Below are positions 42,594 to 51,971 of a stretch of 64,000 nt of DNA, one piece after another (position 1 is the stretch's first letter; every line of letters starts with the position of its first letter). The translations under genes and the position numbers were made by a program. The stretch is from TMED109 sp002171375. GTDB lineage: Bacteria > Pseudomonadota > Alphaproteobacteria > TMED109. The notes beneath the pieces are model-generated. The model saw nothing but the letters and a program-made list of their open reading frames with translations. It searched no databases and was not told where the DNA came from. The DNA lies in assembly GCA_965657505.1 (NCBI GenBank), contig CBFHON010000001.1, positions 248,001 to 312,000 of the forward strand. The letters run 5' to 3'.

Positions 42594-43499
42594 ATGGCCA
42601 ATAATAATTCAGATGATGATAATATAGAAAATTCAAAGGCACCTTTGGTTTCTCACTTAATAGAGTTAAGAGATAGACTAAAATGGGCTGTTATAGCATT
42701 TTTTATAGCATTTTTAATTTCTTATTTTTTTGCTGATTATATTTATGGATTTTTAGTTAAACCTCTTAAAATTACTTATCAAGATTTAGGGTATGAAAAC
42801 CCTAGAATGATTTATACAGGATTAACTGAAGCCTTTTTTACTTATTTAAAAGTTTCTTTTTATACGGCATTATTTATATCATTTCCTGTAATTGCCTCAC
42901 AGATTTATAAGTTTGCTGCACCTGGTCTTTATAAGAATGAAAAGAAGGCTTTCTATCCTTTTTTAATAGCTACACCTGTTCTTTTTGCTTTAGGTGCTTC
43001 GCTAGTTTATTACTTTATTTTTCCTTTAGCTTGGAAATTTTTTCTAGGCTTTCAAACTACTGGGCTTGAAACAGGCTTAGCCATAGAACTTGAAGCTAAA
43101 GTAAATGAGTATCTTTCATTAGTCTTAAAGCTTATGTTTGCTTTTGGTTTAGCTTTTCAATTACCTGTCGCAGTCTCACTTTTAGCAAGAGCGGGATTAG
43201 TTACATCAAAAGGTATGAGAGAAAAAAGAAAGTATGCTTTTGTTGGAGCTTTTGCAACGGCCGCTATTTTAACGCCTCCAGATCTAATCAGTCAGGTTGG
43301 ACTGGGCGTGCCAATAATTATATTATATGAAATTTCTATAAGACTTGCTTCTATAATGGAAAGAAAAAGAAAGAATAGGGATGAAGAAGATTCTGATGAT
43401 TCAGAAGATCCAAATGATCCATCTAATAATGAAAATTCAAAAAAGAATAATTTGGATGATATAGAAGATATACCTGAAACTGATTTTACTGAAGATTAA
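42594..43499 (+). CDS. tatC: Twin-arginine translocase subunit TatC
   Basis: 301-aa, six-helix inner membrane protein. LVSHLIELRDRLKWAV near the N-terminus contains the conserved signal-binding loop, and FAFGLAFQLPVAVSLLARAG and TPPDLISQVGLGVPIIILYE are family markers. It carries an acidic, Asn-rich cytoplasmic tail longer than usual. Confidence 0.96.
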   Translation: MANNNSDDDNIENSKAPLVSHLIELRDRLKWAVIAFFIAFLISYFFADYIYGFLVKPLKITYQDLGYENPRMIYTGLTEAFFTYLKVSFYTALFISFPVIASQIYKFAAPGLYKNEKKAFYPFLIATPVLFALGASLVYYFIFPLAWKFFLGFQTTGLETGLAIELEAKVNEYLSLVLKLMFAFGLAFQLPVAVSLLARAGLVTSKGMREKRKYAFVGAFATAAILTPPDLISQVGLGVPIIILYEISIRLASIMERKRKNRDEEDSDDSEDPNDPSNNENSKKNNLDDIEDIPETDFTED

Positions 43500-43507
43500 A
43501 GGGCAAC

Positions 43508-44782
43508 ATGTACGATATTAAATGGATTAAAAATAATGTTGAAGTCTTTGATAAAGCTATGGCTAAAAGAGGTTTGGACAGCATTTCTAATAAAGCTATT
43601 GAATTATATGATAAATATGTAGTTTTATTATCTAATTTACAGAAATTACAAAATGAAAGAAATAACTTATCAAAAAATATAGGAATAAAAAAATCTAGTG
43701 GTGAAGATGCATCGGAAGAAATTAAAGCAGTTTCTGAGCTAAAGACATCAATTAACTCTCTACAGGATGATAGTAATTCTCTAGAAGAGAATATAAAAAC
43801 AATATTAGAAGTAATTCCTAATATGCCATCTGATGACACTCCAGAAGGAAAAGATGAAGCATCCAATAAAGTTATAAAAGTCCATGGAGATATAACAAGC
43901 TTCTCATTTAGCCCTCTATCTCATGATAAGTTAGGTTTTAACTTAGGGATGATGGATTTTGATAAAGCTTCTGAGATGTCAGGTGCACGTTTTGTTATTT
44001 TAAAAGATAAATTAGCCTTATTAGAAAGAGCTTTATCTAATTTTATGTTAAATATTCATACTCAGAAACATGGCTACACTGAAATTAGTCCTCCAAGCTT
44101 AGTAAGAGATAGTGCTTTATTTGGAACAGGGCAATTACCTAAATTTAGTGATGACTTATTTCAAACTACTTCTGGCCATTGGTTAATACCAACATCAGAA
44201 GTACCTCTAACAAATATTGCTTCAAATGAAATTATTAGTAAGGACCTTCTACCTTTCAGATTTACATCTTTAACTAGTTGTTTTCGCTCAGAAGCTGGGT
44301 CAGCTGGGCAGGATACAAAAGGTATGATTAGATTACATGAATTTAAAAAAGTTGAACTAGTTTCAATAGTAAAACCTAATGATTCTTCAGGTGAGCATGA
44401 GAGAATGTTGCAATGTGCTGAAGAGATACTTAAACAATTAGAATTACCATATAGAGTTGTAATATTATGTACAGGTGATTTGGGTTTTTCTGCAGCTAAA
44501 ACATATGATATTGAGGTTTGGCTTCCATCTCAAAATAAATATAGAGAAATATCAAGTTGTTCAAATTGCAATGCTTTTCAGTCAAAAAGAATGAAAGCCC
44601 GAATGAGAAGTAGTGAGAATAATATTGAATCAGTGCATACTTTAAATGGTTCTGGTGTTGCTGTAGGAAGAGCTTTATTAGCTATATTAGAAAACTATCA
44701 AAATAAAGATGGGAGTATAGATATTCCTACAGTTTTGAAGCCTTACATGAATAATATGGATAAAATTAAACTTAATGAGTAA
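43508..44782 (+). CDS. serS: Seryl-tRNA synthetase
   Basis: Class II synthetase, 424 aa. N-terminal coiled-coil arm (about residues 30-100), motif 2 FRSEAGSAGQDTKGMIRLHEFKKVE region and motif 3 GSGVAVGRALLAILENYQ. Stop overlaps surE by 8 nt. Confidence 0.97.
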   Translation: MYDIKWIKNNVEVFDKAMAKRGLDSISNKAIELYDKYVVLLSNLQKLQNERNNLSKNIGIKKSSGEDASEEIKAVSELKTSINSLQDDSNSLEENIKTILEVIPNMPSDDTPEGKDEASNKVIKVHGDITSFSFSPLSHDKLGFNLGMMDFDKASEMSGARFVILKDKLALLERALSNFMLNIHTQKHGYTEISPPSLVRDSALFGTGQLPKFSDDLFQTTSGHWLIPTSEVPLTNIASNEIISKDLLPFRFTSLTSCFRSEAGSAGQDTKGMIRLHEFKKVELVSIVKPNDSSGEHERMLQCAEEILKQLELPYRVVILCTGDLGFSAAKTYDIEVWLPSQNKYREISSCSNCNAFQSKRMKARMRSSENNIESVHTLNGSGVAVGRALLAILENYQNKDGSIDIPTVLKPYMNNMDKIKLNE

Positions 44783-45563
44783 AATAAAAAAAAACCCATT
44801 GATATATATCACTAATGATGACGGCCCTGATTCAAAAGGTTTGAAGAAATTAATTAAAATTGTAAAAAAAATAACTAACAAATATTTAGTTGTAGTACCA
44901 AAGGAAAATAGATCAGGCTATGGTCATTCCATTACCATTACTAAGCCAATAAGACTAAATAAAATAAATGAAAATTTTTATACATGTGATGGAACACCTA
45001 CGGATTGTGTTATGTTAGGAATATTTCATATACTAAATAATGATAGTCCAGATTTATTACTTTCAGGAATAAATATGGGTGAAAATTTAGCTGATGATAT
45101 TACATATTCTGGAACAGCTTGTGCAGCTCTAGAAGGAGCATTGAGGCATATTAAATCAATTGCTATATCAAAAATTTTAGCAAAAAGTGAAGAAAAAGAT
45201 GATTGGTCAGGAATAGATAAGTATTTACAGAAAATTATTATTAATGTTTTAAATTCTGACTTAAATGAAAACCATTTTTTTAATGTAAATTTTCCAAATC
45301 TAAATTATGAAAATATTTTAGATATTAAGGTTACAAAATTATCTAGAAGAAAGCCTAAAGGAAAATTCTTAATAAGGAAAGATGCTAAAAACAATCCATA
45401 TTTCTGGTTAACAACGGATAGATTTTCTTCTAATATTCATAAAAAGGATAGCGACATATGGGCAATCAATAATAACTATATTTCTATAAGTCCAATAAAT
45501 GTTGATATGTCAGAAATTAAAAGTTTAAATATTTATAAGGAACAATTCAATAAAAATAAATGA
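44775..45563 (+). CDS. surE: 5'-nucleotidase SurE
   Basis: 262-aa metal-dependent nucleotidase/phosphatase. ITNDDGPDSKGLKKL supplies metal-binding Asp residues; PKENRSGYGHSITITKPIRL, LLSGINMGENLADDITYSGT and ALEGALRHIKSIA are family motifs. Usual neighbour of pcm, as here. Confidence 0.95.
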   Translation: MSKIKKNPLIYITNDDGPDSKGLKKLIKIVKKITNKYLVVVPKENRSGYGHSITITKPIRLNKINENFYTCDGTPTDCVMLGIFHILNNDSPDLLLSGINMGENLADDITYSGTACAALEGALRHIKSIAISKILAKSEEKDDWSGIDKYLQKIIINVLNSDLNENHFFNVNFPNLNYENILDIKVTKLSRRKPKGKFLIRKDAKNNPYFWLTTDRFSSNIHKKDSDIWAINNNYISISPINVDMSEIKSLNIYKEQFNKNK

Positions 45564-45582
45564 ACTAGACGAAAGAAACTTA

Positions 45583-46182
45583 ATGTTGCTTCTTAATTTG
45601 AGGCAAAATGGTATATTAGATGATAGGATCATTAATGCTATTGCTTCATTTTCTAGAGAGAAATTTCTGCCAAAAAATTTGAAAGGTTTTTCAGGTGAAG
45701 ATTTAGACTTTAAAATATTTTCTGATATTATTGCTCCTAAAACAAGTGATTTAGCAAAAATGATTTTTCTAGGTTTATCAGCTAATAATAATACAAAAAA
45801 TGTATTAGAAATTGGCACTGGCTCAGGTTTACAAACTGCTTTATTATCTAAGATATATAATAGGGTTTATACAATAGAAATTAATGAAGAGGCTTATACT
45901 TTTTCAAGTGAAATATTGAAAAATATTTCTCATAGAATATCTTATAAATTAGGAGATGGTAAATTAGGATGGCTTGAGGCATCTCCATTTGATGCTATAT
46001 ATATAGATAGTGAAGTAGATAACGATTTAAAATATTTATATCCTAATCTGGATAAAAATAATGGAGTTATAATCGCTGTTAAAAGATATAATGAGAAACA
46101 GTTTTATACGACTTATTTACCTTACGAAAAAAAAATAGAAGTTAAATCTAATTATGAAGTCAACAGAAGTAAGTTAATATAG
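45583..46182 (+). CDS. pcm: Protein-L-isoaspartate O-methyltransferase
   Basis: SAM-dependent repair methyltransferase, 199 aa from the ATG used. Motif I is VLEIGTGSGLQTALLSK. The codons just upstream (45553-45582) would encode KINELDERNL, which resembles the family's N-terminus, but contain no ATG, GTG or TTG, and no good SD precedes 45583; the true start may be non-canonical. Between surE and an nlpD-like gene, the classical order. Confidence 0.9.
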   Translation: MLLLNLRQNGILDDRIINAIASFSREKFLPKNLKGFSGEDLDFKIFSDIIAPKTSDLAKMIFLGLSANNNTKNVLEIGTGSGLQTALLSKIYNRVYTIEINEEAYTFSSEILKNISHRISYKLGDGKLGWLEASPFDAIYIDSEVDNDLKYLYPNLDKNNGVIIAVKRYNEKQFYTTYLPYEKKIEVKSNYEVNRSKLI

Positions 46183-46193
46183 ATGATTATGTC

Positions 46194-47069
46194 ATGAATA
46201 AGAATTTTTTTAAATTTATAATTATATTTTTGTTGTTTTCTGCGTGTACTTCGAAAGATTATTTAGCACCTGTAATTGATAAAAGTGATAGTAGTCAAAA
46301 TAGGAATAAAGAAAAAAGAATTATTACTGTGTATGAAGGTGATAGCTTATATTCAATTTCAAAAAGAGAAGGAGTTCCGATTAGTTCTATTATAAGAGCT
46401 AATAAATTAGAACCTCCATTTACATTGTTCAAAGGTGATAAGTTAATAATAGCTGAAGCTAATATATATAAGGTTAAAAAGGGAAATACTTTATTTGATA
46501 TTGCACAGTGTTATAACGTAAGTGTTTCTGATATAATGAAAATTAATCAGTTAAAAAGTAATGATAAAATATATGAGGGTGATAAAATATTTATACCTTT
46601 TAATGAAAATAATATAAATACCTCATGTAAAAAGCCTAATAAAATTATTGCTAAAAAAAGTAGTAAAAAAAATAATATAGTTGTTGGTAATAAAAGTTCG
46701 ACTTATGTATGGCCAGTAAAAGGAGAAATAATATCAAATTTTGGCCTATTAGCCAAAGGATTAAGAAATGATGGTATAAATATTTCTGCTTCAATAGGTG
46801 AGCCGGTTTTTGCTATAGAATCTGGAAAAATAGTTTATGCTGGCAATGAAATTCAAGCATTTGGTAATTTAATACTAGTAAAGCATTATAATAATAAAAC
46901 CTCCGCATATGCACATTTAGATAAGATTAATGTAGTCAAAGGTGAAAAAGTAAATAAAGGCCAGGTAATTGCCTTAGTAGGTAATAGTGGAAAGGTGTCT
47001 ACTCCCCAACTTCATTTTGAAATTAGAGATAAAAATGGTCCTTTAAATCCATTGAAATTTTTACCATAA
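46194..47069 (+). CDS. LysM/M23 lipoprotein, NlpD-like
   Basis: 291 aa with lipobox FSAC at the N-terminus (lipoprotein). Two LysM domains (about residues 43-88 and 92-137) bind peptidoglycan, and a C-terminal M23 domain follows. In M23 the metal motif HxGxD is replaced by RNDGINIS, although the later AYAHL and QLHFEIR are kept; the same degeneracy is known in E. coli NlpD. It is therefore probably an amidase activator rather than an active endopeptidase. Confidence 0.87.
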   Translation: MNKNFFKFIIIFLLFSACTSKDYLAPVIDKSDSSQNRNKEKRIITVYEGDSLYSISKREGVPISSIIRANKLEPPFTLFKGDKLIIAEANIYKVKKGNTLFDIAQCYNVSVSDIMKINQLKSNDKIYEGDKIFIPFNENNINTSCKKPNKIIAKKSSKKNNIVVGNKSSTYVWPVKGEIISNFGLLAKGLRNDGINISASIGEPVFAIESGKIVYAGNEIQAFGNLILVKHYNNKTSAYAHLDKINVVKGEKVNKGQVIALVGNSGKVSTPQLHFEIRDKNGPLNPLKFLP

Positions 47070-47936
47070 CTATTTTAACTTTACTTTTAATTTCCCAGCT
47101 AAATCTTGAATAAATTGCCATGCGACTCTTCCAGATCTAGAACCTCTTGTTACTGACCATTCAATGGCTAACTTACTTAAATCTTTGTTATCAATTTTTA
47201 ATTTAAATTTTTTTGCATAACTATTTACTATAGTTAAATAATCATCTTGAGAACATTGATAAAAACCAAGCCATAAACCAAATCTATCTGATAATGAAAT
47301 CTTTTCTTCAGCGCTTTCAGAAGGAGATATAGAATTAGATTTTTCATTTTCAATCATTGATCTAGGCATCAAATGTCTTCTATTAGATGTAGCATAAAAT
47401 AAAATATTAGGAGTTCTTTCCATGATACCTCCATCAAGAACAGTTTTTAGAGACTTATAGGTAGTTTCATTTGTATCAAAAGATAAATCATCACAAAATA
47501 TTATAAATTGATGATTATGTTTATTAAGATGAGATATTAATTTCGGAAGGCTTTTTATATCATCTCTATAAATTTCAATTAGTATTAAACGATTTGGATT
47601 ATTTTTTTTAGTAATCTCTTTGTGTACAGATTTTACTAAAGATGACTTACCCATTCCTCTAGCACCCCATAATAATACATTATTTGCAGGAAAACCCTCA
47701 GAGAATTGAATTGTATTTGTTAAAAGAATTTCTTTTGTATGATCTATGCCTTTTAATAAGTTTAAATCTATAGCATTTATTACATTAATTGGAATTAGTT
47801 CAAATTTTTCAGAATCCCACAGATATCCGTTAGCAGAAGTAATTACTAATTTTTTTTTTGAATTTATTTGAGTAACTTTTTCAAGAGCTTCTGTTGACCT
47901 TTGCAATAAAGATAAAATATTTTTATCAAAATTCAT
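47070..47936 (-). CDS. DUF815 AAA-type ATPase
   Basis: 288 aa from the ATG at 47936 (TTG at 47981 would add 15 hydrophobic residues). Walker A WGARGMGKSSLVKSV, Walker B FIIFCDDLSFD, and sensor region FYATSNRRHLMPR are all visible. DUF815 proteins are conserved in proteobacteria; the exact role is unknown. Convergent with nlpD, divergent from yajC. Confidence 0.87.
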   Translation of the reverse strand: MNFDKNILSLLQRSTEALEKVTQINSKKKLVITSANGYLWDSEKFELIPINVINAIDLNLLKGIDHTKEILLTNTIQFSEGFPANNVLLWGARGMGKSSLVKSVHKEITKKNNPNRLILIEIYRDDIKSLPKLISHLNKHNHQFIIFCDDLSFDTNETTYKSLKTVLDGGIMERTPNILFYATSNRRHLMPRSMIENEKSNSISPSESAEEKISLSDRFGLWLGFYQCSQDDYLTIVNSYAKKFKLKIDNKDLSKLAIEWSVTRGSRSGRVAWQFIQDLAGKLKVKLK

Positions 47937-48027
47937 TTTTTTTTTTCCATAAGGCAATAAGAATAATAGTTTTTGTTGCAATAATATAGTATTTAATATT
48001 TATTACGGTAAACCTTCATTATATACT

Positions 48028-48055
48028 TTGCAATATATGATTTAGGGGTTATAAA
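48028..48055 (+). promoter_or_regulatory. Promoter upstream of yajC-secDF
   Basis: TTGCAA (48028-48033), 16-nt spacer, TATAAA (48050-48055), 22 nt before the yajC ATG and AAGGAG ribosome binding site. Confidence 0.5.
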
Positions 48056-48077
48056 ATTTTTTATTTAAGGAGTTAAC

Positions 48078-48404
48078 ATGTTTATATCAGAAGCAATGGC
48101 GCAAGGTGCAGGTGGAGGATCTGGGTTTTTAATTCAAATTGCTCCGTTAGTATTAATATTTGCAGTATTTTATTTTTTACTTATTAGGCCACAACAAAAA
48201 AAAATGAAAGAGCATAGGTCAATGGTAGAAGCTTTAACTAAAGGAGATAAAGTTGTTACTGCTGGTGGATTGATGGGAACAATTGATAAGATAATAGATG
48301 ATAGAATTGCATCTGTTCAAATTGCAGAAAATGTAAAAGTTAAGGTTGTGCGATCTACTATTACTGAAGTAGTATCTGATAAAAGTTTAGATCAAAAAAA
48401 ATAA
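48078..48404 (+). CDS. yajC: Preprotein translocase subunit YajC
   Basis: 108 aa: one membrane helix (LVLIFAVFYFLLI), RPQQKKMKEHRSMVEALTKGDKV and VTAGGLMGTI, all hallmarks of the family. Works with SecDF, whose genes follow directly. Confidence 0.96.
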   Translation: MFISEAMAQGAGGGSGFLIQIAPLVLIFAVFYFLLIRPQQKKMKEHRSMVEALTKGDKVVTAGGLMGTIDKIIDDRIASVQIAENVKVKVVRSTITEVVSDKSLDQKK

Positions 48405-48436
48405 AGTTTTTTATTAATTTCATTTTAGGGTTTTAG

Positions 48437-50014
48437 ATGCTTATATTTGAAAATTGGAAAAAAGTACTAATATTAATAGTTAGCATTTTTGCTATTTTAT
48501 TTTCATTACCTAATTTTATTTCCAAAAATAATGTACCTAATTTTTTCAATGCTGGAGAAATTAGATTAGGATTAGATCTTCAAGGAGGATCTTATTTATT
48601 ACTAGAAGTTGAATCAGATAGTCTACAAACTGATAGATTAAATTCAGTAGCAGATGAATTAAGGGTAGCATTAAGAAATGCAAATCCTAGAATAGGTTAT
48701 AGAAATTTATCCGTAATTAACACAGAATTAACTTTTTCTTTGATTGAAGAAAATGATGTGGATCTAATTAAAAGTTTAATTCTAAATATTGATGATTCAC
48801 TTATAGTCAATAATGAAGATTTTTCGTCAATTCAAGTCTCATTCAGCGAAGAAAAAATTACTGAAATAAGAGATTATGCAATATTACAATCAATTGAGAT
48901 TATCAGACGAAGGGTAGATGAAGTAGGAACTAATGAGCCAATAATTCAGAGACAAGGTGATGATAGAATTTTAGTGCAGTTACCAGGTTTAGATGACCCA
49001 GAAAGAATTAAAAGACTTTTAGGTAAAACTGCTAGAATGAATTTTAGAATGGTTAACGAAACTGCAAGTATAGATGAAGCTTTATCAGGAAGGGTTCCTC
49101 CTGGTTCTGATTTACTATATGAATTAGACCCTAGGACTGGAGAAAAAACTTTACCATATATTATATATAAGCGTATTGGAGTGTCAGGAGATGAATTAGT
49201 AGACGCAAACCCAAGTATGGATCAATTTAATCAACCAGTAGTTAGTTTGCGTTTTGATTCTACTGGTTCAAGAAAATTTGGTGATTTGACGTCAAAAAAC
49301 GTAGGTAAAAGATTTGCAATTGTTTTAGATGGTGAAGTAATAAGTGCTCCAGTTATAAGAGAAGCCATTACTGGTGGAAGTGGACAAATATCTGGGAACT
49401 TCACATTTGAAACTGCAAGTGATTTAGCCGTTCTATTAAGAGCCGGTGCTTTACCTGCTCCACTTACAATTTTGGAAGAGCGTTCTGTAGGTCCTTCATT
49501 AGGAAAAGATTCAATTAATGCAGGCATGTATGCTGCCATTATTGCCATAATATTAGTTGTTATTTATATGTTAATAATATATGGCTCAAGATTTGGTGTT
49601 ACTGCTAATATTTCATTAATAATTAATATATTATTAATTTTAGCATTATTAGGTGTGTTAGATGCAACACTTACTTTACCTGGTCTAGCTGGAATTGCAC
49701 TTACTATTGGTATGGCTGTGGATGCAAATGTTTTGATTTTTGAAAGAATAAGAGAAGAGTCTAGATCTGGAAGATCTAATATTGGAGCTATAGATAATGG
49801 CTTTAAAGAAGCGTTTAGAACAATTGTAGATGCTAATATAACAACACTTTTAGCTGCAGTTATTTTATTCCAGTTTGGCTCTGGCCCAGTGAAGGGATTT
49901 GCGGTTACATTGGCGCTTGGAGTTATGACAACTATGTTTACTTCCTTACTATTAAGTAGAGGAATTATAACTATTTGGTATAACAGGTATAAGCCTGATA
50001 ATTTAAATATATAA
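48437..50014 (+). CDS. secD: Protein translocase subunit SecD
   Basis: 525 aa. N-terminal helix, large periplasmic P1 domain (IRLGLDLQGGSYLLLEV ...), and a C-terminal helix bundle with LTIGMAVDANVLIFERIREE. Uses proton motive force to pull preproteins across the inner membrane. Confidence 0.97.
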   Translation: MLIFENWKKVLILIVSIFAILFSLPNFISKNNVPNFFNAGEIRLGLDLQGGSYLLLEVESDSLQTDRLNSVADELRVALRNANPRIGYRNLSVINTELTFSLIEENDVDLIKSLILNIDDSLIVNNEDFSSIQVSFSEEKITEIRDYAILQSIEIIRRRVDEVGTNEPIIQRQGDDRILVQLPGLDDPERIKRLLGKTARMNFRMVNETASIDEALSGRVPPGSDLLYELDPRTGEKTLPYIIYKRIGVSGDELVDANPSMDQFNQPVVSLRFDSTGSRKFGDLTSKNVGKRFAIVLDGEVISAPVIREAITGGSGQISGNFTFETASDLAVLLRAGALPAPLTILEERSVGPSLGKDSINAGMYAAIIAIILVVIYMLIIYGSRFGVTANISLIINILLILALLGVLDATLTLPGLAGIALTIGMAVDANVLIFERIREESRSGRSNIGAIDNGFKEAFRTIVDANITTLLAAVILFQFGSGPVKGFAVTLALGVMTTMFTSLLLSRGIITIWYNRYKPDNLNI

Positions 50015-50031
50015 ATTGGGAGAATTAATAA

Positions 50032-50946
50032 GTGTTAAGATTAATATCTGACAATACAACAATCAAATTTATAAAATTAAAAACTCTTTCTTTTACTTTT
50101 TCAGGTATATTATCTGTTTTAGCTATTCTTTCTGTTTTATTTGTTGGTTTAAACTTTGGTATAGATTTTAAAGGTGGAATTTTATTAGAGGTAAGAACAG
50201 GTAATAATATAACTATATCTGATATTAGGAGTAAAACATCTGATTTAAATATTGGTGAAGTTTCTATTCAAGAATTTGGAGCAAAATCTGATTATTTAAT
50301 TAGAGTAGAAAGACAAAAGGGATCCGATAATGCTCAGCAAGTAGCTGTAGAAATATTAAAAGATGCTTTAAATAAAGCTTTTGGTAAAGATATAGATTAT
50401 AGAAGACTTGAATATGTTGGACCTACTGTAAGTAAAGATTTGATATCAGATGGTGTAATGGCTATATGTTTTGCAATTATGGCTATGCTGGCATACATTT
50501 GGTTTAGATTTGAATTGCCATTTGCCATAGGTGCTATCGTTGCTTTATTGCATGATATCATTCTTACTCTTGGCGTCTTTTCTATCTTAGGGCTAGAATT
50601 TAACTTATCTACTGTTGCAGCAATACTTTTAATAATAGGATATTCTATGAATGATACTGTGGTTGTTTATGATAGAATAAGAGAAAATTTAAGAAAATTT
50701 AAAAAAATGGAATTAAAAGAACTATTAGATAAAAGTATAAATGAAACTTTATCAAGAACTATTAATACTACTATAACTACCATGCTTGCATTAGGAGCAT
50801 TATACTTAATTGGAGGTCAGATTATATCTGATTTTGCGTTTGCAATGTTATGGGGAATAATTGTAGGAACTTATTCATCAATATTTATTGCTTCAACAAT
50901 ACTAATGTTTTTAAATATTAGAAGATCTAAAGAGAGCGAAAGTTAA
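50032..50946 (+). CDS. secF: Protein translocase subunit SecF
   Basis: 304 aa, GTG start with GGGAG upstream. LNFGIDFKGGILLEV opens the periplasmic domain, and IGYSMNDTVVVYDRIRENL is the SecF motif in the last bundle. Partner of SecD 18 nt upstream. Confidence 0.97.
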   Translation: MLRLISDNTTIKFIKLKTLSFTFSGILSVLAILSVLFVGLNFGIDFKGGILLEVRTGNNITISDIRSKTSDLNIGEVSIQEFGAKSDYLIRVERQKGSDNAQQVAVEILKDALNKAFGKDIDYRRLEYVGPTVSKDLISDGVMAICFAIMAMLAYIWFRFELPFAIGAIVALLHDIILTLGVFSILGLEFNLSTVAAILLIIGYSMNDTVVVYDRIRENLRKFKKMELKELLDKSINETLSRTINTTITTMLALGALYLIGGQIISDFAFAMLWGIIVGTYSSIFIASTILMFLNIRRSKESES

Positions 50947-50952
50947 TTATAT

Positions 50953-51318
50953 ATGGACTTAGAGTTATATCCTAAAAATAATGCTCCACAATTAGATGGA
51001 TATGGAGAAGGATATATAAGGGTTTCTGGAAATAAAATATTTAATGCTGTCTTATTATTATCTGATAAATATATAGAATTAGGTAAAATATTAGATGAAG
51101 AGCATAAAATAATAATTAATAGAAATATTAATAAATCATTACCAGAGTTAGTAATATATGGATCTCTAAGAGGACTTGGCTATGAGTCTGATACATTAAA
51201 GTTTCTTAAAACATTAAGTATACCAATAGAACAAATGCAGATAGGGCCAGCTTGCAGAACTTGGTCAGTATTAATAGGAGATGGTAGAAGTATTGCTGCT
51301 ATAATAGAGCCCGCTTGA
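50953..51318 (+). CDS. MTH938/NDUFAF3 family protein (DUF498)
   Basis: 121-aa protein. The pattern LDGYGEGYIRVSGNKIFNAVLLL and the C-terminal TWSVLIGDGRSIAAIIEPA fit MTH938/NDUFAF3-like proteins. The mitochondrial relative NDUFAF3 is a complex I assembly factor. The gene follows secF by six nt and overlaps the next gene (TTGA). Confidence 0.86.
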   Translation: MDLELYPKNNAPQLDGYGEGYIRVSGNKIFNAVLLLSDKYIELGKILDEEHKIIINRNINKSLPELVIYGSLRGLGYESDTLKFLKTLSIPIEQMQIGPACRTWSVLIGDGRSIAAIIEPA

Positions 51319-51971
51319 ATAATTCATCAGATTTTAAAATAATTGAGAATGAATTAAAGTTAATATCATATCATTATTATATATCAGGTCTTTTTGTTAA
51401 TTATAAGTTTAGAAAAAAGATACTTTTAATATTATTTTTAGATGTTGAATTTAAAAATATTATAACTGGCAATGCAGAAGAAAATATAATAGCAACTAAA
51501 TTAAACTGGTGGAAGATTACATGTTCAGAAGCTATTGATGGAAAAAATTTTTCCGTGCCTGCTTTAAGACTTTTAAATAAATATTTTCTAGAAAATAATG
51601 TAATAAAAAATGAAATATTATCCATAATTAATCTTTATCAAAAGTATAGTCTTGAAAAAAAACTTAATAAAAGAATTAAAATTTACACTAAATATTTAAT
51701 ATTAAAAAAAAATATAATTTGTAGAATATTAGGAATTAATCATTTTGATACAAGAACAAAAATTTCATTAAATTACTTAATTCTTTCTAAAAGCTTTTTT
51801 GAACATGGTGAAAATTCTAAAAGTCTTAGTTTCTTATATAAATCAAAAAGTATATGCAAAAGTCCTAAAAGAAAATATTTAATTTTTTTCTTATTGAACT
51901 CTAATAATAATTTTACGAAAAGAAATATATTAAAGAAATTATTACTATTATTATTCAGAGTTTGGTATTAA
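51315..51971 (+). CDS. Squalene/phytoene synthase-fold protein (NDUFAF6-like)
   Basis: 218 aa, TTG start overlapping the previous stop. The NWWKITCSEAIDG stretch and helical layout match the squalene/phytoene synthase-like group found after MTH938 in alphaproteobacteria; catalytic DxxxD motifs for prenyl pyrophosphate are not evident. Relatives include NDUFAF6, a complex I assembly factor, so a non-catalytic role is plausible. Lys/Asn/Ile-rich and divergent. The 3' end overlaps trmFO by 17 nt. Confidence 0.68.
   Translation: MNNSSDFKIIENELKLISYHYYISGLFVNYKFRKKILLILFLDVEFKNIITGNAEENIIATKLNWWKITCSEAIDGKNFSVPALRLLNKYFLENNVIKNEILSIINLYQKYSLEKKLNKRIKIYTKYLILKKNIICRILGINHFDTRTKISLNYLILSKSFFEHGENSKSLSFLYKSKSICKSPKRKYLIFFLLNSNNNFTKRNILKKLLLLLFRVWY

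Noticed and set aside
46700..47069. Active M23 endopeptidase
   Set aside because: The first zinc motif is degenerate (RNDGINIS), so an NlpD-like activator is more likely.
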